DNA from: Psychroserpens sp. SPM9
GTDB taxonomy: Bacteria > Bacteroidota > Bacteroidia > Flavobacteriales > Flavobacteriaceae
Direction of reading: 5' to 3'
Assembly: GCF_025153525.1 (NCBI RefSeq)
Contig: NZ_JANZNR010000002.1
Location: 62,001 to 126,000 of the forward strand
Length of the DNA: 64,000 bases
Position numbers and translations under genes: made by a program
In this document: positions 26,593-37,300 of the stretch, piece after piece
Position numbering within the stretch: position 1 is the first letter of the stretch
How the letters are laid out: each line of letters starts with the position of its first letter
Notes under the pieces: generated by a model
The model's input: only the letters and a program-made list of their open reading frames with translations
Databases searched by the model: none
Told to the model about the DNA's origin: nothing

Positions 26593-27885
26593 TTAATAGT
26601 GACACTTACCACATTCTAATCCGCCCATTTGAGCAGCCGTAAGTTTATCTACACCATATTTCTTAGACAATTGCTCATGTATTTTTGTGTAATACGCATT
26701 ATCTTCAACCTTAACATTGGTATCTCTATGACAATTGATACACCATCCCATTGTTAAAGGTGCAAACTGATACACTTCTTCCATTGTTTCAACTGGTCCA
26801 TGACATGTTTGACATTGCACACCTGCAACCTCAACGTGTTGTGAGTGGTTGAAGTAAGCAAAATCTGGAAGATTATGAATTCTCACCCATTTAACTGGCT
26901 GTGATTCTCCAGTATACTTTTGATCGGCATCACTCCATCCCGCAGCAGCATATAATTTCTGAATTTCTCCATCATAAAATGCCTTATCATACTTCGCCGT
27001 AGTTTCTCCTTTATATTCATAAATTGACTTGTGGCAATTCATACATACATTTAATGACGGAATACCAGATGTTTTACTAACTCTTGCTGAAGAGTGACAG
27101 TACTTACAATCAATACCATTATCTCCTGCGTGAATTTTATGCGAGAAGTGAATTGGCTGTACAGGTTGATATCCTTGATCAACACCTATTTGAGATAGGT
27201 AACCATAGACAAAATATGCACTAGCTAATAAGAAAAAGATAGCTGTAACCAAAACCAAGAACTGGTTTTGAGCAAAGGCTTTCCAGATTGGAAGGCTTTT
27301 GTCTTTAGCAGCAGCTTCAATACCTTTTTCTTGTGCAAAGCGATTTAATGTTTGTCTTACTAAAACTAAAGCAATTGCCAATAAGGCAAATAATACTGCT
27401 AAAGCACCTAAGATTAATTTGTTTGAGATTCCACCTTCAACTGGAGTAACAGGTCCAACAGTAGTAGTGCCACCTCCACCATTATCTTCTGGAATAGGCT
27501 GAGCCGTATAAGCTAAAATATCTGAGATATCTTGATCTTCTAATTGCGGGAACGCTGTCATAGCTGTTCCATTGTACTCATTAAAAATCTGGTTTGCATA
27601 AGCATCACCAGCCTTAACCATTCCTGCACTGTTTCTAATCCATGCACTAAGCCAAGCTCTATCTAAACCATGTTCTTCATCCAGACGCGCTTCTACATTA
27701 CGTAGCGCAGGTCCAGTCATTTTCTTATCTAATTGGTGACAAGACGCACAATTGGTGTTGAATAAAGTTTTTCCTTTTGCAGGATCGCCTTCTTGGGCTG
27801 TAAGTGAAGTGGAAAACGTAAGTAAAATAACCAATCCTATGTAAGGAATCTTTGAGGCTAGTTGACGGTAAATCACCTGTATCAT
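26593..27885 (-). CDS. actA: Alternative complex III subunit ActA, multihaem cytochrome c with extra N-terminal haem domain
   Basis: The start is placed at 27885 because a signal peptide follows directly (ASKIPYIGLVILLTFSTSLTAQ); the earlier in-frame ATGs at 27969 and 27930 lie at or very near a predicted -7 box at 27967-27974. The product is 430 residues. An N-terminal class I cytochrome domain has one haem site (NCASCHQ), followed by one membrane helix (LGALAVLFALLAIALVLV) and a second near FLVLVTAIFFLLASAYFV. The C-terminal domain has five sites: CKYCH, CMNCH, CQTCH, CINCH and CGKCH. The five-haem part equals classical ActA; the sixth haem is an added domain. Confidence 0.93.
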   Translation of the reverse strand: MIQVIYRQLASKIPYIGLVILLTFSTSLTAQEGDPAKGKTLFNTNCASCHQLDKKMTGPALRNVEARLDEEHGLDRAWLSAWIRNSAGMVKAGDAYANQIFNEYNGTAMTAFPQLEDQDISDILAYTAQPIPEDNGGGGTTTVGPVTPVEGGISNKLILGALAVLFALLAIALVLVRQTLNRFAQEKGIEAAAKDKSLPIWKAFAQNQFLVLVTAIFFLLASAYFVYGYLSQIGVDQGYQPVQPIHFSHKIHAGDNGIDCKYCHSSARVSKTSGIPSLNVCMNCHKSIYEYKGETTAKYDKAFYDGEIQKLYAAAGWSDADQKYTGESQPVKWVRIHNLPDFAYFNHSQHVEVAGVQCQTCHGPVETMEEVYQFAPLTMGWCINCHRDTNVKVEDNAYYTKIHEQLSKKYGVDKLTAAQMGGLECGKCHY

Positions 27886-27966
27886 ATTGTTAGTTGAATT
27901 ATCTTCTAAACTTTGGTATGATTTTTTCATTATTGCTATTGAAAAAAACGTTTGTAAAATCTCATG

Positions 27967-27974
27967 CAAAAATA
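27967..27974 (-). promoter_or_regulatory. Probable -7 element of the ACIII operon
   Basis: On the minus strand TATTTTTG matches TAnnTTTG; the -33 element is weak. It predicts a start near 27960, about 75 bases before the actA ATG at 27885. The remaining 150 bases to the SPOR gene start (28130) hold no other clear feature. Confidence 0.45.
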
Positions 27975-28129
27975 ATACTTATAGACCATTTTAGAAATGT
28001 TACAGAACTGTTAATTGATAATTTATAAGGATTCTAAATAATATTTATGTGCTGAAAATAGTTATTATTTTTAACTATTGAAACAACACATTAAAAAAAT
28101 CGTTTTCTTTGTACTAAATTTCAAAATAT

Positions 28130-28510
28130 ATGAAAGCATCTACATTAAAAAACTCGTTGTTTTTACTGGCATTATTAGCCATTGCTAATCCGTTATTCGC
28201 ACAGGATGGTGTGGTCACAATTGATCAGGATCAAGACATCTCAAAACTTTTAGAGTATAAAAAAGATGTAAAAACTGTTGATTTATACAAAATACAATTA
28301 GACTTTGGTTCGCGTTCTGAAGCCATGGCATTAGAACAAAAATTTAAAAACACCTTTTCGCAATGGCCAACTGATGTGGTTTATGAAACGCCTAACTATA
28401 AAGTTTGGGTTGGTAATTTTAGCACCCGTTTAGAAGCGGATATTGCACTTTTAAAAATTAAAAAGAAATTTTCAAAAGCTATGGTTTTTGAACCTAAAAA
28501 GGACAACTAA
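28130..28510 (+). CDS. Secreted SPOR-domain protein
   Basis: 126 residues with a clear signal peptide (cleavage about after NPLFA, residue 24). Residues about 45-122 form a SPOR-type fold (YKIQLDFGSRSEAMALEQKF, YKVWVGNFSTRLEADIAL, FSKAMVFEPKK), which binds denuded peptidoglycan. It faces infB across a shared two-way terminator. In Flavobacteriia a small secreted SPOR protein next to infB is usual. It is periplasmic and its cell-wall role is inferred from the domain. Confidence 0.8.
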   Translation: MKASTLKNSLFLLALLAIANPLFAQDGVVTIDQDQDISKLLEYKKDVKTVDLYKIQLDFGSRSEAMALEQKFKNTFSQWPTDVVYETPNYKVWVGNFSTRLEADIALLKIKKKFSKAMVFEPKKDN

Positions 28511-28530
28511 AAATAGTATGCTATTAAAAT

Positions 28531-28562
28531 AAAAAAAGCGACTCAATGAGTCGCTTTTTTTT
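28531..28562. terminator. Bidirectional terminator between the SPOR gene and infB
   Basis: GCGACTC (28538-28544) and GAGTCGC (28548-28554) form a hairpin flanked by A7 and T8, so it serves both convergent transcripts. Confidence 0.85.
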
Positions 28563-28575
28563 GGGGTCCTAATTA

Positions 28576-31299
28576 TTATTTAAGTTTCTTTTTCACTTCA
28601 ACTTCTTGGAATGCTTCTAGAACATCATCGACCTGAATGTCGTTATAGTTTTTAAGTTGCATACCACAATCGTAACCTTTAGCGACTTCTTTCACATCAT
28701 CTTTAAAACGTTTTAATGATGTTAATTCTCCAGTATGAATAACCACACCATCTCTAATAAGTCGAATGCCTGAGTTTCTATAAATTTTTCCGTTGGTTAC
28801 CATACATCCTGCAATAGTTCCAATTTTAGAAATTTTAAAGGTTTCTCTAATTTCAGCGGTTCCTGTAATCTCTTCTTTAAGCTCTGGAGATAACATTCCT
28901 TCCATCGCATCTTTAAGATCATTAATCGCATCATAGATAATGGAGTATGTTCTGATGTCAATTTCTTCATTATCAGCAATTTGACGTGCATTACCCATAG
29001 GTCGCACATTAAATCCGATAATAATCGCATCAGATGCCGTTGCTAACAGCACATCACTTTCGGTAATGGCTCCAACACCTTTATGAATGATATTGACTTG
29101 GATTTCTTCCGTAGATAATTTCTGAAACGAATCTGTTAAAGCTTCAACAGATCCATCCACATCACCTTTAAGAATGATATTTAATTCTTGGAAATCACCA
29201 AGTGCAATACGACGTCCAATTTCATCAAGTGTAATATGACGTTGTGTTCTTACAGATTGCTCGCGTTGTAACTGGGTACGTTTGGCTGCAATTTGCTTCG
29301 CTTCACGTTCGTCTTCAAAGACGTTAAATTTGTCACCTGCCTGCGGCGCACCATCTAATCCTAAGATGGAAACTGGTGTTGATGGTCCGGCAGCTTTCAC
29401 TTCTTTTCCACGCTCATCATGCATCGCTTTAACCTTACCACTGTTTTTACCAGCAAGGACATAATCTCCTACTTTTAATGTTCCGGCTTGTACTAAAATA
29501 GTCGACACATATCCACGACCTTTGTCGAGAAATGCTTCTACTACTGTTCCTGATGCCAATTTATTTGGATTTGCTTTCAGCTCTAATAATTCGGCTTCAA
29601 GCAATACTTTTTCCAGTAATTCTTTTACTCCTGTTCCATTTTTAGCTGAAATATCATGAGATTGAATTTTCCCACCCCAATCTTCAACTAGTAAATTCAT
29701 ATTGGCTAATCCTTCTTTTACTTTTTCAGGATTTGCTCCAGGTTTATCAATTTTATTGATTGCAAAAACGATTGGCACTTCGGCAGCTTGTGCGTGTGCA
29801 ATGGCTTCTTTTGTTTGAGGCATTATGGCATCATCGGCAGCGATTACAATAATTGCTAAATCGGTTACCTGCGCACCACGAGCACGCATTGCTGTAAAGG
29901 CCTCGTGACCTGGTGTATCTAAGAATGCTATTTTTTGTCCGTTATCCAACTGAACTCCATAAGCTCCAATATGCTGTGTGATTCCACCAGACTCTCCAGC
30001 GATTACATTTTCTTTACGAATATAATCCAGTAAAGATGTTTTACCGTGATCAACGTGACCCATAACCGTAATGATTGGCGCACGACTGACTAAATCTTCT
30101 GGTTTATCTTCAACTTCTTCAATTGATTCTTCAATATCAGCAGTAATAAAATCAACTTTGTAACCAAACTCATCAGCAACAACCGATAAAGTTTCGGCAT
30201 CTAATCGTTGGTTCATAGTAACCATCATACCAAGCGACATACAGGCTGATATAATTTCGGTTACAGACACATTCATCATCGTAGCAACTTCGTTTGCTGT
30301 TACAAACTCGGTAACTTTAAGAATTTTGCTTTCAGCTGCTTCGATTTTTTGATCGATTTCGGTCTGCTCTCTATGTTGTTCTCTTTTCTCTCTACGGTAT
30401 TTCGCCCCTTTCCCTTTAGAGGACTTTCCTTGAAGTTTCTCTAAAGTTTCACGTACTTGCTTTTGTACTTCTTCTGCACTTGGTTCTTCTTTTACAGTAG
30501 AACCTCGCTTACCTTGGTTTTTACCTTTGTAGCCACCACGTTGGTTACCACCTCTGTTATTAGATCTATTATCGCCACCTGTTGAAGGTCCTTTACTAAT
30601 ACGACGACGTTTTTTCTTGTTATCATCAGTACTCGCTTTTTTCTCTTCTTTCTTCTTTTTAGGCTTATTGAATTTTGACAAGTCAATTTTATCACCAGCA
30701 ATTTTTGGACCTGATAGCTTTTTATATTGTGTTTTAAGCGTTTCCTCTACAGGCTCGCTTTCTGGTTCATTTTCAGGCTCGGCTTCTTTTTTAGGCGCTT
30801 CTTTGGCTTTAGGCTTTTTAGCTTCAGGCGCTTTAGGTTTGTCAGCCTTTGGTTCTGGCTCTACTTCCTTTTTTGGCGCTTCTTTGGCTTCGGGAGTTGC
30901 TTCAGCTTTTGGTGCTTCAACAGCTTCTTCCTTTACCTTTTCCTCTTCCTTTTTCTCTAAGTCGATTTTTCCAACTTGCTTAGGACCACTTAATTCTGCC
31001 TTAGCTTTAACAACTTCACGAGCTTTAGCTTCTTTTTGAGCCTTTTCTTCCAATTCACGCTCGCGTTGTTCACGTAACTCTTCCTTTTCTTTTAGCTTTG
31101 CTTCGCTAACTTCTAATGAAGCTACTTTTTTACTAGCGTCAGTTTGAAATTCGTTGGAAAGAATTGCATAAACCTCTTCTGATATTTTTGTATTAGGGCT
31201 CTTCTCTATCTCGACACCTTTTGATTCTAAAAAATCAACAGCACGATCTATAGAGATGTTAAGTTCCCTTAATACTTTATTTAATCTAGTTTGAGCCAT
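28576..31299 (-). CDS. infB: Translation initiation factor IF-2
   Basis: 907 residues. The N-terminus has an IF2_N domain ([20 protein letters not shown]) and a long Lys/Glu/Pro-rich low-complexity region (about 75-330) followed by a second IF2_N-type segment. The GTPase domain begins near residue 410 with G1 GHVDHGKTS, then DTPGHEAF and NKID, followed by the IF2 domains that bind fMet-tRNA. It places initiator tRNA in the ribosome. It is the last gene of rimP-nusA-infB. Confidence 0.98.
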   Translation of the reverse strand: MAQTRLNKVLRELNISIDRAVDFLESKGVEIEKSPNTKISEEVYAILSNEFQTDASKKVASLEVSEAKLKEKEELREQRERELEEKAQKEAKAREVVKAKAELSGPKQVGKIDLEKKEEEKVKEEAVEAPKAEATPEAKEAPKKEVEPEPKADKPKAPEAKKPKAKEAPKKEAEPENEPESEPVEETLKTQYKKLSGPKIAGDKIDLSKFNKPKKKKEEKKASTDDNKKKRRRISKGPSTGGDNRSNNRGGNQRGGYKGKNQGKRGSTVKEEPSAEEVQKQVRETLEKLQGKSSKGKGAKYRREKREQHREQTEIDQKIEAAESKILKVTEFVTANEVATMMNVSVTEIISACMSLGMMVTMNQRLDAETLSVVADEFGYKVDFITADIEESIEEVEDKPEDLVSRAPIITVMGHVDHGKTSLLDYIRKENVIAGESGGITQHIGAYGVQLDNGQKIAFLDTPGHEAFTAMRARGAQVTDLAIIVIAADDAIMPQTKEAIAHAQAAEVPIVFAINKIDKPGANPEKVKEGLANMNLLVEDWGGKIQSHDISAKNGTGVKELLEKVLLEAELLELKANPNKLASGTVVEAFLDKGRGYVSTILVQAGTLKVGDYVLAGKNSGKVKAMHDERGKEVKAAGPSTPVSILGLDGAPQAGDKFNVFEDEREAKQIAAKRTQLQREQSVRTQRHITLDEIGRRIALGDFQELNIILKGDVDGSVEALTDSFQKLSTEEIQVNIIHKGVGAITESDVLLATASDAIIIGFNVRPMGNARQIADNEEIDIRTYSIIYDAINDLKDAMEGMLSPELKEEITGTAEIRETFKISKIGTIAGCMVTNGKIYRNSGIRLIRDGVVIHTGELTSLKRFKDDVKEVAKGYDCGMQLKNYNDIQVDDVLEAFQEVEVKKKLK

Positions 31300-31345
31300 A
31301 AATTGCTTATAATATACTTAAAAATCTTTTATACCTTATTAGGTA

Positions 31346-32578
31346 TTAGTCTTCAAATTCTTCTTTAAGAATTCTAATGACATCTAATATTGTTTCTTCT
31401 TCTAAATCTGTACGTTTAACAAGATCTTCAACATCTTGTTCTAAAATACTTTTAGCCGTATCTAATCCTACTTTACTGAATTCTTCAATAATCCAGCCTT
31501 CAATTTCATCGGTAAATTCGCTAAGTTCTACATCTTCTTCAGCACCTTCTCTAAACACGTCAATTTCATAACCTGTTAATTTTCCTGCCAATCTAATATT
31601 ATGACCGCCTCTACCAATAGCTTTAGATACTTCTTCTGGTTTTAATAAAACCTCAGCACGTTTATTTTCTTCATCTAATTTAATAGACGTTACACGCGCA
31701 GGACTTAATGCTCTTGTGATAAATAATTGAAGGTTATTGGTGTAATTAATAACATCAATATTTTCGTTTCCTAATTCGCGAACAATCCCGTGAATTCTGG
31801 ATCCTTTCATACCCACACAAGCACCAACTGGGTCAATTCTATCATCGTAAGAATCTACAGCAACTTTTGCTTTTTCACCTGGAATTCTGACCACATTTTT
31901 AATGGTAATTAAGCCATCAAATACTTCCGGAATTTCTTGCTCAAACAATTTCTCTAAAAAAGCAGGTGCCGTTCTAGACATGATAATTGCAGGCTTGTTA
32001 CCTTTTAATTCAACACTTTCGATGATACCTCTAACATTTTCACCTTTTCTAAAAAAATCGGAGGGGATTTGCTTATCCTTAGGAAGGATAATTTCATTCC
32101 CTTCATCATCTAATAAAATGATTGCTCTATGGCGAATATGATGAACTTCGGCTGAATAAATCTCTCCTTCAAGATCTTTAAACTGCTTGTAAATATTAGT
32201 ATTGTCGTGCTCGTGAATCTTAGAAATTAAATTTTGACGTAATGCTAAAATCGAACGACGTCCTAAATCTACTAATTTCACTTCTTCAGCAACATCTTCA
32301 CCAACTTCAAAATCGGGCTCTATTTTTTGAGCTTCGCTTAATGCAATTTCCTGATTTGGTTCTTCAACTTCACCATCAGCAACAACAATTCTATTTCTCC
32401 AAATTTCTAAATCGCCTTTGTCTGGGTTAATAATGATATCAAAATTATCGTCATCCCCATATTTCTTCTTTAATGCATTTCTTAATACATCTTCTAAAAT
32501 CGCCATTAGCGTTACACGATCGATTAATTTTTCGTCTTTAAATTCTGAAAACGAATCAATTAATGCAATATTTTCCAT
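31346..32578 (-). CDS. nusA: Transcription termination/antitermination factor NusA
   Basis: 410 residues, typical of Bacteroidota NusA, which lacks the extra C-terminal repeats of enterobacteria. N-terminal RNA polymerase-binding domain (ENIALIDSFSEFKDEKLIDR), S1 domain (EIYSAEVHHIRHRAI), and two KH domains (GMKGSRIHGIVRELG; AIGRGGHNIRLAGKLTG) are present. It controls pausing, termination and antitermination. The rimP-nusA-infB order is conserved across bacteria. Confidence 0.97.
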   Translation of the reverse strand: MENIALIDSFSEFKDEKLIDRVTLMAILEDVLRNALKKKYGDDDNFDIIINPDKGDLEIWRNRIVVADGEVEEPNQEIALSEAQKIEPDFEVGEDVAEEVKLVDLGRRSILALRQNLISKIHEHDNTNIYKQFKDLEGEIYSAEVHHIRHRAIILLDDEGNEIILPKDKQIPSDFFRKGENVRGIIESVELKGNKPAIIMSRTAPAFLEKLFEQEIPEVFDGLITIKNVVRIPGEKAKVAVDSYDDRIDPVGACVGMKGSRIHGIVRELGNENIDVINYTNNLQLFITRALSPARVTSIKLDEENKRAEVLLKPEEVSKAIGRGGHNIRLAGKLTGYEIDVFREGAEEDVELSEFTDEIEGWIIEEFSKVGLDTAKSILEQDVEDLVKRTDLEEETILDVIRILKEEFED

Positions 32579-32590
32579 AACTATTATGAA

Positions 32591-33055
32591 TTAAAATTTT
32601 ATTACAACTTGAGCTTTTGAAATCGTATCATAGGCGATTTCTGCTTGCTTCTTTACGGTTACTTTTCCTTTACCAACAGGTTTAGGCTCTCTTGTTTTCC
32701 ACTCTAACTGAATCGTATCTTGATTCGCTTGGGTAAGCGTTCCTTCGATAGTTTCACTGGTTGTCGTCTTAACATTTAATGTGCGTCCTACATTTTTTTT
32801 ATACTGTCTTTTATTTACCAAAGGTGCTGTTGCTCCTGCCGATAAAACTTCTAAAGAAAAATCTTGTTCTTCTCTATCTAAATTATGTTCAATAGCTCTG
32901 CTAATAAACATGCAATCTTCTACCAATACACCATTATCCCCATCTATGATGACTTTTATGGTATTATCTGATAATACTTCAAAATCAATCAAAAAGAGGT
33001 CTTCACGTTGCTGCAACGCTTCATCTAATAATTTTTGAACAGTATTCTTGAACAT
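32591..33055 (-). CDS. rimP: Ribosome maturation factor RimP
   Basis: 154 residues. N-terminal alpha/beta domain (DNTIKVIIDGDNGVLVEDCMFISRAIE) and C-terminal SH3-like barrel (YKKNVGRTLNVKTTT, EGTLTQANQDTIQLEW) match RimP, needed for 30S subunit assembly. Its ATG lies two bases after the stop of an 11-codon minus-strand mini-ORF in the leader, which suggests coupled control. Confidence 0.95.
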   Translation of the reverse strand: MFKNTVQKLLDEALQQREDLFLIDFEVLSDNTIKVIIDGDNGVLVEDCMFISRAIEHNLDREEQDFSLEVLSAGATAPLVNKRQYKKNVGRTLNVKTTTSETIEGTLTQANQDTIQLEWKTREPKPVGKGKVTVKKQAEIAYDTISKAQVVIKF

Positions 33056-33057
33056 TT

Positions 33058-33093
33058 CTAAGTATAAAAAGAGCGGACTTTCCGTCCGCTCAT
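33058..33093 (-). promoter_or_regulatory. rimP operon leader: terminator-like hairpin inside an 11-codon mini-ORF
   Basis: GAGCGGAC (33071-33078) and GTCCGCTC (33084-33091) form an 8-bp, GC-rich stem; on the minus strand it is followed by TTTTTA, as in an intrinsic terminator. An ATG at 33093-33091 opens 11 codons (MSGRKVRSFYT) that read through the stem and stop with TAG at 33060-33058, two bases before the rimP ATG. The leader is therefore a candidate attenuator, in which translation of the mini-ORF or a bound protein would melt or permit the hairpin. Confidence 0.55.
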
Positions 33094-33119
33094 TATTCTT
33101 TTTTCTTCAAACAACGCTG

Positions 33120-33152
33120 CAAATATACAACATTTTAATTGATTTCTACAAA
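33120..33152 (-). promoter_or_regulatory. Promoter of the rimP-nusA-infB operon
   Basis: On the minus strand TTTG (complement at 33149-33152) and TATATTTG (complement at 33120-33127) are 21 bases apart, matching the Bacteroidota consensus. It predicts a start near 33113 and a leader of about 58 bases including the hairpin. Confidence 0.65.
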
Positions 33153-33211
33153 TGCGTTTACTTTCGATTTTTATTATTAAATTTATATACAAGAATTTAA
33201 ACCAATTCCTC

Positions 33212-34036
33212 ATGAAAAAAATACTCGTTCCCACAGATTTTTCTAAAGAAGCCGAAAGTGCATTGAAAGTTGCTTCGCAAATCGCTAAAAAGCATGGTAG
33301 TGAAATTTATCTGCTGCATATGTTAGAAATTCCGATGCAGGAATTAGATGCTGTTAGCAGTCATGCCGATGTACCAGAAGTAATGTTTTTTATGAAAATG
33401 GCACATCAAAAGTTTAAAGATATTATGGATAGTGACTACTTAAAAGGAATTACCGTTCATGAAATCGTAAAACCTGATGGTACATTTAATGGCATCTCTG
33501 AAATTAGTAAGGAACATGGTATTACCATGATAACCATGGGGTCACATGGTGCCAGTGGTTTAAAAGAAATGTTTATTGGTTCTAATGCCGAAAAGGTGGT
33601 GCGTTCTTCTGATGTTCCTGTGTTAGTGATCAAAAACGATCATGAAGATTTTAGTGTTGATGATATTGTTTTTGCTTCAGATTTTAAAAACGATAATAAA
33701 GAAACCTATCGTCAGGCAACCGAATTAGCGACGGCATTTGGAGCGCAAATACACCTCTTAATGGTTAATACAGCTAGCAATTTTACAACGACCGAAAAAG
33801 CTAACCAGCGTATCAATGCCTTTATTGAGGACTATAGCTTTAAGAATTTTACGGTTAACATCTATAATGATGAATCTATTGAAAAAGGCATCCTTAATTT
33901 CTCTAAACTTATAGATGCTGATCTTATTGGAATAAGTACGCATGGCCGACAAGGCATCTCTCATTTCTTCAACGGAAGCATTAGTGAAGACCTTGTTAAT
34001 CACGCAAAAAGACCTGTGATTACTTTTAAAATCTAA
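33212..34036 (+). CDS. Tandem universal stress protein (UspA family)
   Basis: The start at 33212 (product MKKILVPTDFSKE) fits the family; the longer frame from 33152 would add 20 residues with no family match. 274 residues form two Usp domains. The first has the ATP-binding loop G-x2-G-x9-GS as GSHGASGLKEMFIGS near residue 123. The second ends with STHGRQGISHFFNGS. Such tandem Usps bind ATP and act in stress survival; the exact role is unknown. A terminator follows at 34060-34089. Confidence 0.9.
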   Translation: MKKILVPTDFSKEAESALKVASQIAKKHGSEIYLLHMLEIPMQELDAVSSHADVPEVMFFMKMAHQKFKDIMDSDYLKGITVHEIVKPDGTFNGISEISKEHGITMITMGSHGASGLKEMFIGSNAEKVVRSSDVPVLVIKNDHEDFSVDDIVFASDFKNDNKETYRQATELATAFGAQIHLLMVNTASNFTTTEKANQRINAFIEDYSFKNFTVNIYNDESIEKGILNFSKLIDADLIGISTHGRQGISHFFNGSISEDLVNHAKRPVITFKI

Positions 34037-34059
34037 AACGGTTAAACCCATAAAAGAAA

Positions 34060-34089
34060 AAGTCTTCCTGAAAACAGGAAGACTTTTTT
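34060..34089. terminator. Bidirectional terminator between the Usp gene and tRNA-Gln
   Basis: An 11-bp stem, AAGTCTTCCTG (34060-34070) with CAGGAAGACTT (34075-34085) and tetraloop AAAA, has T runs on both strands. It ends the usp transcript and, on the minus strand, the tRNA transcript. Confidence 0.9.
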
Positions 34090-34090
34090 G

Positions 34091-34163
34091 TTGGCCCACT
34101 AGGGATCGAACCTAGACTCTTTGGTACCAAAAACCAATGTGTTGCCAATTACACCATAGGCCA
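34091..34163 (-). tRNA. tRNA-Gln (anticodon UUG)
   Basis: 73 nt on the minus strand. Acceptor arm TGGCCTA/TGGGCCA, D arm around GTGTAATTGGCAACAC, anticodon stem TTGGT/ACCAA with loop TTTTGGT (anticodon TTG at 34-36), and T arm CTAGG-TTCGATC-CCTAG. The CCA end is not encoded, as usual in Bacteroidota. Confidence 0.95.
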
Positions 34164-34180
34164 ATCTCTTAAAGAGGGTG

Positions 34181-34211
34181 CAAATTTAGTACAAAGTTTT
34201 ATTTGTACAAA
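34181..34211 (-). promoter_or_regulatory. Promoter of tRNA-Gln
   Basis: TAAATTTG (complement at 34181-34188) and TTTG (complement at 34208-34211) are spaced 19 bases apart, a strong match to the consensus. The remaining bases up to 34313 probably hold the promoter of the DUF2723 gene but show no clear box. Confidence 0.7.
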
Positions 34212-34313
34212 TAATTTTTTATAAAAAAATTAAAAAATGGTAACGTTTACTTAAAATCTGTAGCGCTTTACATATTTATTGTTAAATTCGCTCGCATATA
34301 AATAGACTGTTTT

Positions 34314-37300
34314 ATGACACATTTCAACTTCAAGAAATGGAATACCATTTTAGGATGGTTGGCTTTTACCATAGCTTTAATCACTTATGCTTTAACCATT
34401 GAACCTACGGTAAGCTTTTGGGATGCTGGAGAATACATCTTGACCTCATCAAAATTACAAGTTGGTCACCCACCAGGCGCTCCTTTATTTCAAATGCTGG
34501 GTGCTTTTTTCTCAATGTTTGCTATTGAGCCTGCACAAATTGGAGCGATGCTTAATATGATGAGTGCTGTTTCTAGCGCTTTTACAATATTATTTATGTT
34601 TTGGACCATAAGTATGCTCATGGTGAAACTGGCAGCTATTTCTAACAAAACCGATAAAACCACTGAAAACAATTCAAAAACAGTCTTAACAAAAAATCAG
34701 TATATAGCCATTTTAGGAAGTGCTTTAGTGGGAAGTTTAGCCTTTACGTTTACCGATTCGTTTTGGTTTAATGCTGTAGAAACCGAAGTATACGCCATGG
34801 CTACCTTAATTATGGCCATTCTTTTTTACTTAGGCTTGCGTTGGGAACAAGATATGCATGAACCTCGCGGTCACAGATGGCTCATCTTAATCGCTTTTGT
34901 TATTGGTTTATCCTTTGGTGTTCATTTTATGGGACTCTTAACGATTCCCGCTTTAGGACTTATCTATTACTTTAAAAACTACAAAACGATTACTGTAGTC
35001 AATTTCATTCTTGCTAATGTGATTGCTGCAGCGATATTATTATTTATTTTCAAATTATTATTGCCAAATGCCCTGCGTTTATTTAGTGCTTCTGAAATTT
35101 TCTTTGTCAATACCATTGGGCTTCCGTTTAATTCAGGATCAATCATCGCCGGAATTTTGGTTATCGCTGCGTTTTATTTCGGATTAAAATACACCAGAGA
35201 TAAAGGTTATAAATATGCCAATACATTAACCCTTTGCCTTATTTTTATATTTATTGGGTTCTCATCATGGGTCATGTTACCTATTCGCGCCAATGCAAAC
35301 GTAATTATTAACGAAAACAATCCTTCAAGTGCGCGCGAGCTTTTAGCTTATTATAACTTAGAACAATATCCCGAAACTCACTTGTTTTACGGACCTTTAT
35401 TTACCGATCAATACACAGGATTAGATGAAAACAATCCGTATGTTGATGACAAGCCTAAGTATGAGAAAGATTATGAGAAAGGCGAATATGTAATTGTAAA
35501 TAAATGGAAAAATGCCAAGCAAAATTATAACTCCAGCCAAGCTTCTATTCTCCCTAGAATGTGGAGTTTTGAGCATGCCGAAAATTATATGATGTTTACA
35601 GGCTTACTCGACTTTAAAATCAAGCCGCAATATCAAATGGAAAATCAGGTACGCGCCATTGTTAATGATTTTAGAAATGAAGTCGCTCAGGGTAATGTCG
35701 ATTACGAAGATTATAATGCCTTTTTGAAAAAGTTTGGTCGTGACTTTTTAGATATTGAAAAACCATCGTTTGGAGACAACCTCTATTATATGATAGATTA
35801 CCAGTTAGGCTATATGTATTGGCGCTATTTTATGTGGAATTTCTCAGGAAGACAAGATGACATCCAAGGTAGGTATGATGATTTACACGGCAATTGGATT
35901 AGCGGTATCGATGCGATAGACCAATGGCATTTAGGAGCCTCTCAAGAGAATCTTCCTAGTGATGTTAAAAACAATAAAGCAAGAAACACCTATTATATGT
36001 TACCGCTTATTTTAGGTATTATTGGCTTTTTATTTGTGCTTTCAAGAGATCCGAAACGATTTTGGGTCTTATTAGTGTTTTTCCTGTTTACAGGATTAGC
36101 AATTCAATTTTACACCAATGTTCGACCTTTTGAGCCTCGAGAAAGAGATTACTCGGTTGTTGGTTCCTTTTATGTGTTTGCAATATGGATTGGTTTTGGT
36201 GTGTATGCGATTTATGATTTTCTGCGGAAATTTACCAGCAGTAAATTTTTAGCTCCAGCAATTACAGTCGTTTGTTTGGTCTTAGTTCCAGGAATTCTTG
36301 CTGCTGAAAATTGGGATGACCACGACCGTTCTGAAAAATACACAGCTCAGGCTATGGCCAGACACTATTTAGAATCTTGCGCACCAAATGCTATTTTATT
36401 TACTATTGGTGACAACGATAGTTTTCCGCTTTGGTATCTACAAGAAATTGAAGGTGTAAGAACCGATGTTCGCGTTGTTAATACGAGTTTATTTCAAACC
36501 GACTGGTATATTGATCAGATGAAACGTAAAGCTTACGAAAGTGACCCTATTCCATCACAATTAACTCATGAACAATACCGTTTCGGAACACGAGATTATA
36601 TCATGAAATACGAGCTCATTGAAGACACCTTAATGATTAAGGATTTTATGGATTTTATTTCTAGTGATGATCCAAAATACAGCCTTAAATACGGTTTACA
36701 ACGTCGAGGCGAAGACACTTCGGTTTATCCTGATCAATTACTTAATTCTAACTATTTACCAACAAGTAATGTTAGAATTCCGGTTAATAAAGCCGCTGTA
36801 TTAGAAAATGGTGTTGTTAAACCTAAAGATGCCGATAAAATAGAACCTTATATTGATATTCGTATTACCGCTGGTGGATTATACAAAAATCGCTTGTTGA
36901 TGTTAGACATCATTGCCAATAATGATTGGAAACGTCCAATTTATTTTACAGGTGGTGCTTTTAGTGATGAGGATTATATCTGGATGAAAGATTATTTACA
37001 ACTCGACGGACTTTGTTACAAACTCGTGCCGATAAAAACACCTGTAGATAAAGCCAATCCTTTTGATATGGGACGTGTTGATTCTGAATTGATGTACGAA
37101 AAAGTGATGTCCTGGGATTGGGGAAATAGTGGTAGCAATACTATTTATCACGATGTTGAAACTCGCAAAAACGGAATCACTTACAGAGGAAACCTTGCCA
37201 GACTTCTGGAACAATTAATCAATGAAGAAAAGTATGATAAGGCTGAAAAAGTAGCAGACCTTGCCATGGAAAAAATGCCTGTGAATAAATTTGGTTTCTA

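Noticed and set aside
27885-27969. Upstream in-frame starts of actA at 27969 and 27930
   Set aside because: They lie at or just after a predicted promoter element and would bury the signal peptide; 27885 gives a normal export signal.
30492-31039. Long open frames on both strands over the start of infB
   Set aside because: They are shadows of the Lys/Glu/Pro-rich low-complexity region of IF-2 and have no independent coding signs.
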